Origin: JBDIBB01 sp039812685
GTDB taxonomy: Bacteria > Acidobacteriota > Vicinamibacteria > Vicinamibacterales > JAFNAJ01
Length of the DNA: 31,648 nt
Direction of reading: 5' to 3'
Assembly: GCA_039812685.1 (NCBI GenBank)
Contig: JBDIBB010000040.1
Span: forward strand, 1 to 31,648
Made by a program: the position numbers and the translations under genes. Under the pieces are notes generated by a model that was given only the letters and a program-made list of their open reading frames with translations, made no database searches and was not told the origin of the DNA. Below, piece by piece: positions 8,285 to 14,091 of the stretch. How positions within the stretch are numbered: the stretch's first letter is position 1; the number at the start of each line of letters is the position of its first letter.

Positions 8285-8320
8285 CGTGGGGATGGGGCTC
8301 GCCTCGTCCCCACGTCTTCC
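8285..8320 (+). terminator. Possible terminator hairpin after csp
   Basis: CGTGGGGA (8285-8292) and TCCCCACG (8307-8314) form an 8-bp stem with a 14-nt loop, 10 nt after the csp stop, followed by the pyrimidine-rich TCTTCC rather than a true T-run. The rest of the gap to the next gene (8321-8466) shows nothing I can support. Confidence 0.45.
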
Positions 8321-8466
8321 GCCGGATCGACCGGCCACCCCGCCCCTCCTCCCCGACAACCAGTTGCCGCCCGTCACCGCCGCCACCAGGCGGATTTCGG
8401 TGAGTTGCGCGCAAGCGTTCCCGCGCCCCGGCCCGGACGCCGTCGCGCCCGCCCGCGGGCGACCCT

Positions 8467-8919
8467 TCAGCGCGGGATGAGGAACCAGAACAGCGGCAGC
8501 CACAGCTCGCGCGCGTAGGGCACGGGCCGATCGTCGATCAGCACCTCGGTGCCCTCGACCGGTCCGACCAGCTCGAACAGCTCGTGCAGGGCGAGCGCCA
8601 TGTCGGGCAGGAACCGCGCGCGATGCCGGCGGGATCGCCCCTCGCCGGTGACACGATACTCCGCGGAGGCCCGGGCCTTCTCGATGGCGGCCTCGCAGCC
8701 GGGGCCCTCGAAGTCGGGAAAGACGATCGTGACCGAGAACGGTCGTCCGGACGGACCGTAGAGGGCGTCGCGCAGGTCGGGGTCGAGGGCGACGAGCTCC
8801 TCCTCGTCGGGCTGCTCACTGAGGCCGACGTACGGCCAGAAGCGCACGTCGGGCCGCGTGGCGGGGACCTCGACGGCCCCGGGAGGAATGAACCCGTTCT
8901 CGGGTGGCGGAACTTTCAT
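8467..8919 (-). CDS. Hypothetical protein, 150 aa, family not recognised
   Basis: Begins MKVPPPENGFIPPGAVEVPA and ends in a hydrophobic LWLPLFWFLIPR. The middle is acidic (SEQPDEEELVALDPDLRDALYG), followed by FSVTIVFPDFEGPGCEAAIEKA and a basic RSRRHRARF stretch. There is no signal peptide or clear catalytic motif. It looks real because residue use is balanced and unlike the Arg/Ala/Pro-rich readings of the competing frames, and it fills the space between csp and selA. The ATG at 8919 lies next to the heptad repeat shared with the divergent selA. No function is proposed. Confidence 0.6.
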   Translation of the reverse strand: MKVPPPENGFIPPGAVEVPATRPDVRFWPYVGLSEQPDEEELVALDPDLRDALYGPSGRPFSVTIVFPDFEGPGCEAAIEKARASAEYRVTGEGRSRRHRARFLPDMALALHELFELVGPVEGTEVLIDDRPVPYARELWLPLFWFLIPR

Positions 8920-8940
8920 GGTGTCGATGCGCCTTGCGCC

Positions 8941-8983
8941 TCAAGCCTCAAGCCCCAAGCCCCAAGCCCCAAGCCCCAAGCCC
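8941..8983 (+). repeat. Heptad tandem repeat (YCAAGCC)6, G-quadruplex-capable on the minus strand
   Basis: Six 7-nt units: two TCAAGCC then four CCAAGCC. Read on the minus strand they give four GGGG tracts and one GGG, separated by CTT loops, an ideal four-tetrad G-quadruplex pattern. The repeat lies between the divergent 8919 gene and selA and fills the place where a selA -35 box would be. A related array lies upstream of nuoF (24303-24332) with the same orientation relative to the downstream gene. Confidence 0.85.
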
Positions 8984-8991
8984 TGAGATGC

Positions 8992-8997
8992 TATCCT
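8992..8997 (+). promoter_or_regulatory. Putative -10 box (TATCCT) of selA
   Basis: TATCCT lies 25 nt before the selA ATG, directly after the heptad repeat. No -35 match is present 17 nt upstream because the repeat occupies that position. The predicted leader is about 19 nt. Confidence 0.4.
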
Positions 8998-9022
8998 GAC
9001 GCTCCCACGCCCGCAACCGGCC

Positions 9023-10456
9023 ATGGCGCTTTCGCCTCGCGACATCCCGTCGATCGACATCCTGCTCGGCCGCCCTGATGCCGAGGCCCTGATCGAGCGA
9101 TGGGGCCGTGCCCCGGCCGTGTCGGCGCTGAGGGAGGCGGCAGCGGGGGCACGACGCGAGCTGGCCACCGGCGAAGGCGACGCCACGACATGCGATGACG
9201 CCAGCGAGCTCGCGGGGCGGATCGTGGCGCGCGCGGCACGACACCTCTCGGCTGCGCTGCGGCCGAGCCTTCGGCGCGTGATCAACGCGACAGGGGTCAT
9301 CGTCCACACCAACCTGGGCCGCGCCCCGCTGGCCGAGGCCGCCATCGCGCACCTCGCGGCGGTGGCCCGCGGCTACGTCAACCTGGAGTACGACCTCGAG
9401 CAGGGCGCGCGGGGCCGGCGCGACACGCACGCCGAGGCGCTGCTCTGCCGCCTCACCGGCGCCGAGGCCGCCATCGTCGTCAACAACAACGCCGCGGCCA
9501 CCTTGCTCGTGCTCGCCGCGATCGCCGCCGGACGCGAAGTGCTGATCTCGCGCGCCGAGCTGGTGGAGATCGGCGGCGGCTTCCGCGTGCCCGACATCAT
9601 GCGGCAGTCGGGCGCCGACCTGCGCGAGGTGGGGACGACCAACCGCACGCGCGTCGCCGACTTCGCCGCCGCGATCGGCGAGCGCACGGGCCTCATCCTG
9701 CGCGTGCACCCCTCGAACTTCAGGATCGAGGGCTTCACCGAGGCGCCCGACGCCGCGGCGCTCGTTGCGCTCGCGCGGCGCTTCGCGGTGCCCATCGTCG
9801 AAGACCTGGGCAGCGGCAACGTCCTCGGCCCGCGGCTGGGGCGTGCCGACACAGGCGGCGCCGCCGGCGGCGTCGAGGAGCCGACGGTCGACGACAGCCT
9901 GCGCACGGGCTACGACGCGGTGTGCGTGAGCGGCGACAAGCTGCTCGGCGGCCCGCAGGCCGGGCTGATCCTCGGGCGCGCGGATCTGGTGAACCGCATG
10001 CGCCGCCACCCGCTCATGCGCGCGTTCCGTGTGGACAAGCTCACCTACGCGGCGCTCGAGGCGACGCTGCTCGAGCACCTCGCGGGCCGCGCGGCCGCCA
10101 CGGTGCCGGTGGCACGGATGATTGCGGCCGATCGCGATGCGGTCGCGGCGCGGGCCGCCAGGCTGGTCGAACGCCTGCGGAGCGTGGACGGCCTGACGGC
10201 AGCGCTCGCTGACGGCGTGTCGACGATCGGCGGCGGCAGCGCGCCGGGCTCGGCGCTGCCCACCGTACTGGTGGCCCTGCGCACGGCGACTGGCGCCGGC
10301 GCGCTGCTGTCGCGCCTGCGCGGCCAATCACCGCCCGTCGTCGCCCGCATCGAGGACGACCGCGTGGTGTTGGACCTTCGAACCGTCAGGGCGGACGAGG
10401 ACGAAGAGCTCGCGACGCTGATCGCGGGAGCGGCCGAAGAGATCCAGCGGTCGTAG
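9023..10456 (+). CDS. selA: L-seryl-tRNA(Sec) selenium transferase
   Basis: A 477-aa fold-type I PLP enzyme of family length. Landmarks are RRVINATGVIVHTNLGRAPL (84-103), VVNNNAAATLLVL (152-164), a REVGTTNRT segment (201-209), an HPSNFRIEGF stretch (229-238), and the PLP-lysine motif SGDKLLGGPQAG (303-314) with Lys306, equivalent to Lys295 of E. coli SelA. It converts Ser-tRNA(Sec) to Sec-tRNA(Sec) with selenophosphate in the cytoplasm. SelA implies SelB, SelD, tRNA(Sec) and at least one selenoprotein in the genome. None is in this window, and the usual neighbour selB is not downstream: a pseudogene scar begins 19 nt after the stop. The ATG at 9023 has no evident Shine-Dalgarno sequence. Confidence 0.95.
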   Translation: MALSPRDIPSIDILLGRPDAEALIERWGRAPAVSALREAAAGARRELATGEGDATTCDDASELAGRIVARAARHLSAALRPSLRRVINATGVIVHTNLGRAPLAEAAIAHLAAVARGYVNLEYDLEQGARGRRDTHAEALLCRLTGAEAAIVVNNNAAATLLVLAAIAAGREVLISRAELVEIGGGFRVPDIMRQSGADLREVGTTNRTRVADFAAAIGERTGLILRVHPSNFRIEGFTEAPDAAALVALARRFAVPIVEDLGSGNVLGPRLGRADTGGAAGGVEEPTVDDSLRTGYDAVCVSGDKLLGGPQAGLILGRADLVNRMRRHPLMRAFRVDKLTYAALEATLLEHLAGRAAATVPVARMIAADRDAVAARAARLVERLRSVDGLTAALADGVSTIGGGSAPGSALPTVLVALRTATGAGALLSRLRGQSPPVVARIEDDRVVLDLRTVRADEDEELATLIAGAAEEIQRS

Positions 10457-10475
10457 CCCCGCGAAACCTGACAGC

Positions 10476-10743
10476 GCGGACGCCCCCGCCACCGTGACGG
10501 CCACCGTTTCGCCCGGCGTGGGCGGCGGGACCATGGGCGGATCGCTCCTCCGGCCCATCGAGAATGGCTCCCGCCAGGCCAGTCGGCTCGCTGCGCGCTG
10601 ATCGTCAGCGGCCCAAGCTGCTGGAGCGCACCTTGTGACGGCCGCGGCGAGGTGACGATGGAGATCGCCAGCTACGGCGACGCCGGCGACCGCGCCTGGG
10701 GACGCGGCACGGTGCATTGGCTGCAACTGGTCGACCCGTAAGC
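10476..10743 (+). pseudogene. Frameshifted remnant of an AEG-repeat exported protein (3' end)
   Basis: Bases 10476-10553 align without gaps to 15301-15378 of the intact gene (64 of 78 identical, about 82%) and read A-P-A-T-V-T-A-T-V-S-P-G like its third repeat. Bases 10557 onward match 15764 onward at 193 of 197 positions (98%). Relative to the intact gene, about 382 nt between these blocks are missing. As 382 is not a multiple of three, the first block runs into a TGA at 10600-10602 in the second. There is no start codon region and no signal peptide. It is therefore a broken mosaic copy, left just behind selA. Confidence 0.85.
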
Positions 10744-10753
10744 GACACGCGCG
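10557..10753 (+). repeat. 197-bp direct repeat, left copy
   Basis: Gap-free match (offset 5207) to 15764-15960. By eye there are only four substitutions (c/t, g/a, g/a, t/c). The identity runs 13 nt past the stop codon of the intact gene and then ends abruptly (GTCGCACG here, ACAGGCCG in the right copy). Confidence 0.92.
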
Positions 10754-10789
10754 GTCGCACGCACACATGGTGAGGCCTTCGGCTACACC

Positions 10790-10825
10790 GCCGGAAGTCC
10801 GGCATCGCCGCCGGGAAGCCGGCGG
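10790..10825 (+). repeat. Pair of GC-rich hairpins in the intergenic region
   Basis: GCCGGA-AG-TCCGGC (10790-10803) is followed by CCGCCGG-GAAG-CCGGCGG (10808-10825), both perfect stems. A third, GCCGGC-TTTCC-GCCGGC, lies at 10936-10952 just behind the TTCG microsatellite. They occupy the 366-nt gap (10754-11119) between the pseudogene and the glycosidase-like gene. No reliable promoter could be fixed in that gap. None of the hairpins has a T-run. Confidence 0.6.
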
Positions 10826-10895
10826 GGCCAGCCGGAGGTTCGCCGGGCGGCGCGCGCGTCACGCAAGCGCCACGTGTTCAGCACATTGTGGGTGA

Positions 10896-10927
10896 TTCGT
10901 TCGTTCGTTCGTTCGTTCGTTCGTTCG
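10896..10927 (+). repeat. Tetranucleotide microsatellite (TTCG)8
   Basis: Eight perfect TTCG units, 192 nt upstream of the ATG of the glycosidase-like gene. A 4-nt unit is not a multiple of three, so slippage would change the spacing of any promoter element here, or the frame of anything translated across it. Confidence 0.95.
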
Positions 10928-11103
10928 TGTCAGACGCCGGCTTTCCGCCGGCTCGCGCCTGCTCCAAGGCCGATGGGCGCGGTTCGGAAGGCACCGATAC
11001 CTGGCACCGCGCTTGCTCCCGACCGACTCGTCACGCGAGAGCGTGGTTGGGTCCGCGCTACGCGGCACATGTGCACGCTTCGGATTCAAGCTATGCCCTG
11101 CCG

Positions 11104-11110
11104 AAGGAGG
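11104..11110 (+). promoter_or_regulatory. Canonical Shine-Dalgarno site AAGGAGG
   Basis: A perfect AAGGAGG, 9 nt before the ATG at 11120, sets the start of the glycosidase-like gene and of its signal peptide. The same frame is open back to 10874, but that part reads through the microsatellite and has no such site. Confidence 0.85.
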
Positions 11111-11119
11111 GTCGGTCCA

Positions 11120-13540
11120 ATGACGATCCGGTGCGCGATTCAGACCCTGCTGTTCACGGCATGCCTGATCTGTCCGGGCGTCTTGAGTTTGAGCGAGGCC
11201 CAGGTCACCGTGGGCCGACGTGGTGACGTCCTGCTCAGGAACACTCATGCGGAATTCATGCTCTTCGTGTCGTACTTCGATGGCCTCGACGCCTCGTCGA
11301 GTTGGGCGACCGACTTCGACTGGCTGTACGGCATCGGGGTGCGCGGACTTCGCGTTTTCCCCAACTGGTGGCGGCCGGACTTTACGTGCGATCCGGATAC
11401 GGTCATCACCTTGTCCGGCATCAACCCGTTACGCCTGCAGCAACTGAAGAACCTGATTACCGTAGCCGGCCAGAAAGGCCTTCTCGTTGAGGTGGCGCTT
11501 TCTCGCGAGACGGTGTGCGGTATGCCTCCCTTCCCGGCCGACCCCACTGCACAGCAGAAGACCGCCTACCTCAACGGCGTGAAGGCACTCGCACAGCAAT
11601 TGGCAAGCTATGGCAACATCATCGTCGACTTGCAGAACGAGTGGAACCACGTGTTCCCGTCAGGTGACGGCCTCGCTCAGGTATTGGCGATCAGGGATGC
11701 GTACCGCCAGGGTGACACATCCAAGATTCTCGTCGCGTCGATGGATCAGAATGCCGATCCGGCAACGGCGGTCCAGTTGGCTACCGTACACGGGCTCGGT
11801 GCCGTTGCTTATCACGATCGCCGATGGGGCGAGTGGTACGACGCGGAGCTGTCGTCGAAGATCACGGCGTTCAAGGAAGGGCTGCGCAATACCAGATTCC
11901 CGGTCTATCTGAACGAACCTCGTTATTGGGAAGACGGCCAGGTCACGAAGGAGCAGTTCCGCCAGGCTCTGCGCACCGCGAAGGCGCAGGGCGCGGCTAT
12001 CTGGACCTTCCACACGGAGAAGAGCTTCGATCTGGCCACCCAGTCGTTGTGGAACAGGATGACGAGCACCGAACGCAGCGTTCTGCAGACACTGCGGGAC
12101 TACGAGGGCGCTGACTGGGGCGTGGTCGACGCGCATCTGGCTCCCGCCGTTGCGCACTTCGCCGAAGGGTCCACGAAGGCTGTGGGCTCGGGCAACTTCA
12201 GAGTTGAAATCGCGCTCGCTAATCCCACTGGTATGCCGGCGGAAGTCCAACTGGTCTACATGCGAGACGACGGCCTCATCGCGGGAACGGCGACGACCAT
12301 CAGCGCCGCAAAGCGGAGGACGGTGACTCCTGGCGACCTGCGGCTGTTGCAGGCAGGGAATTTCGCAACGACCGTGAAGTCCTCGACCGCGGTGTTCGCC
12401 GATCGGTACATGATGTGGGACACCCGCAGGTACGGGACGCACCTCGAGCGATCGGCGGGCGGAGCACGTCAGTCGTGGTACTTCGCGGAAGGTGTGACTG
12501 CGGCAGGTTTCCAGACGTACCTGCTGTTCAGCCACCTCAACGGTTCGTCGGTGGACGTGACGGTGAACTATCTGCCAATCGACGGGCCGGTGGTTATCCG
12601 TACATATGAGGTCCTGCCCAACAGCCGCTGGACTGTACTTGTCAACGCCGAGCCAGGGCTGAGCAACACCCAGTTCAGCATGGAGGTGCAGTCGTCGCTG
12701 CCGATCCTCGCGGAACGTGCCGTGTACAAGGACGTGCCCGGAAAGCAGTTCGGGGCAGGGCACGGTGCAGCCGGTGTGGGGCTGGCTAACGAATGGTCCT
12801 TCGCGGAAGGCGCAACCGGGACGTTCTTCGACGACTTCATCCTCATCGCGAATCCGGGATGGAGCCAGATCATTGTGGAGGCGACCTATCGGCTGGACAG
12901 CGGTACTGTCTTCACGAAGCAGTATCCCATTGGTCCGCGATCACGCTTCACTGTCTGGGTCGATGAGGAAGACCCCCTGCTGTTGGCCGGGGCCTCCGTG
13001 GGCGTCTCACTGCGGGGATTGAGCGGCGCCACCTTCGCTGCGGAACGCGCCATGTGGTGGCCCGGCCCTACGCCGGCAACATGGTACGAAGCGCACGCCG
13101 GCGCCGGGACCGTCGAACGGGGGTATCGCTGGGTAAGCCCATCGGGTGAAGTGGCGGGTCCGTTCCCAACGACAACTTACAGCCTTATCGCCAACGAGGA
13201 CAACGTGGCCCGGCGCGTCAGGGTGCAACTGTTGCCTGACGAAACCACGCCCTGGGTGTTCAGCGATGCCCCGCCGTCGCTCTGCCAGCCAAGCCAACCC
13301 GTCACCACCTACCTGATCGGCCCCAACACCCGCTTCAACGTGGTGGCACGCACCCTCTACGGGAACGTTGGCCAGCAACAGTGCCGGTTCGGTGCGGTCT
13401 TCACCGCGGTGGACGACTACGGCGTACCGGTGACGGGCGCGAGGTTGGTCGTTGAGCAGGCGATCTACAACGACTCCGCCAATCCCGGCAGCGTCTGGTG
13501 GGACGGTGGGGCGGTCGCGCTCGCGACCCGATGGCCCTGA
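11120..13540 (+). CDS. Exported clan-A glycoside-hydrolase-like protein with AEG beta repeats
   Basis: An 806-aa protein. Residues 1-28 form a signal peptide (MTIRCAIQTLLFTACLIC..., cleavage likely after S-E-A). Residues about 38-335 look like a TIM barrel of glycoside hydrolase clan A: IIVDLQNEWNH (167-177) offers an N-E acid/base at Glu174, and PVYLNEPRYWEDG (261-273) a second Glu at 266 with the 92-residue spacing usual in the clan, then AIWTFHTEKSF. Residues about 345-806 are four repeats of roughly 100 aa. Three open with F-A-E-G (347, 455, 561) and close with A-x-R-x-M/V-x-W/Y (427, 531, 641); the fourth is degenerate. Repeat 3 closely resembles repeat 3 of the gene at 14092. Third codon positions are visibly less G/C than in neighbouring genes, suggesting separate origin. 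The substrate is unknown; exact GH family not assigned. Confidence 0.82.
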   Translation: MTIRCAIQTLLFTACLICPGVLSLSEAQVTVGRRGDVLLRNTHAEFMLFVSYFDGLDASSSWATDFDWLYGIGVRGLRVFPNWWRPDFTCDPDTVITLSGINPLRLQQLKNLITVAGQKGLLVEVALSRETVCGMPPFPADPTAQQKTAYLNGVKALAQQLASYGNIIVDLQNEWNHVFPSGDGLAQVLAIRDAYRQGDTSKILVASMDQNADPATAVQLATVHGLGAVAYHDRRWGEWYDAELSSKITAFKEGLRNTRFPVYLNEPRYWEDGQVTKEQFRQALRTAKAQGAAIWTFHTEKSFDLATQSLWNRMTSTERSVLQTLRDYEGADWGVVDAHLAPAVAHFAEGSTKAVGSGNFRVEIALANPTGMPAEVQLVYMRDDGLIAGTATTISAAKRRTVTPGDLRLLQAGNFATTVKSSTAVFADRYMMWDTRRYGTHLERSAGGARQSWYFAEGVTAAGFQTYLLFSHLNGSSVDVTVNYLPIDGPVVIRTYEVLPNSRWTVLVNAEPGLSNTQFSMEVQSSLPILAERAVYKDVPGKQFGAGHGAAGVGLANEWSFAEGATGTFFDDFILIANPGWSQIIVEATYRLDSGTVFTKQYPIGPRSRFTVWVDEEDPLLLAGASVGVSLRGLSGATFAAERAMWWPGPTPATWYEAHAGAGTVERGYRWVSPSGEVAGPFPTTTYSLIANEDNVARRVRVQLLPDETTPWVFSDAPPSLCQPSQPVTTYLIGPNTRFNVVARTLYGNVGQQQCRFGAVFTAVDDYGVPVTGARLVVEQAIYNDSANPGSVWWDGGAVALATRWP

Positions 13541-13556
13541 CAGGTCGAGGTGTACG

Positions 13557-14051
13557 ATGCACGCGATCACAAGACTGTCTGGCATCACGTACGGGCTGCT
13601 GGCGGGGCTCGCCACCGCAGCACTGGCCGCCGGTCCGCCGTCGCAGGCCGCCTCCCAGTCGTCGTCGACAGACACCCCGTTCGTGACATGGGCCGAGTTG
13701 GCAGCCATCACCAACGACGAGGAGGGCGTCGAGCCCTGGGAGGTCGAGGGCCTGATGGCCGGGCGGCCGCCAGGTACGCCGCACCCCTACTTCGCCTTGA
13801 TCAAACTCAACAAGTTGATATGGGCCCGTTCGGCCCCCTTCAGCGTGGGGAAGACGTACCGCGCCGGCTACGGGTTCGCGTACCGTATTCGCAGCGGCCC
13901 CTTCGTCGGCCGCGGTGGACAGGATCGCTGGATCGCGGAAATCGTCGAGTCAGGAGGATGGCCTGCCGTCGGGGCGACGATCGTGGTCGGCGGGACGCCC
14001 GCTGCCCCGATGATCAACCCCGACGGCCTGTCCAGCCCAATTCGTCCGTAG
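13557..14051 (+). CDS. Exported protein, 164 aa, family not recognised
   Basis: Starts MHAITRLSGITYGLLAGLATAALAAG, a clear signal peptide with cleavage near A-A-G or Q-A-A. The mature part has acidic VTWAELAAITNDEEGVEPWEVEGL, a GTPHPYFALIKLNKLIWAR stretch, and a glycine-rich C-terminal half (YRAGYGFAYRIRSG, then WIAEIVESGGWPAVGATIVVGG) likely to be beta structure. There are no cysteines in the mature protein and no recognised domain. It begins 16 nt after the glycosidase-like gene and ends 40 nt before the next exported-protein gene, so all three are probably co-transcribed. The ATG at 13557 is chosen for the signal peptide; the GTCGAGG before it is a fair ribosome-binding site. Confidence 0.7.
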   Translation: MHAITRLSGITYGLLAGLATAALAAGPPSQAASQSSSTDTPFVTWAELAAITNDEEGVEPWEVEGLMAGRPPGTPHPYFALIKLNKLIWARSAPFSVGKTYRAGYGFAYRIRSGPFVGRGGQDRWIAEIVESGGWPAVGATIVVGGTPAAPMINPDGLSSPIRP

Positions 14052-14091
14052 GGCTCTGGCGCCGGCGGCGCCATGCCAACCGGAGGGTCCC

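Noticed and set aside
8941..8983. Heptad array as a CRISPR or as coding sequence
   Set aside because: Units are directly adjacent with no spacers, so not CRISPR; the Gly-Leu-Gly-Ala-Trp peptide read on the minus strand is a low-complexity by-product of the repeat.
10874..11119. Upstream extension of the 806-aa gene from a GTG at 10874
   Set aside because: It would translate the TTCG microsatellite and has no ribosome-binding site. AAGGAGG and a signal peptide define the start at 11120.
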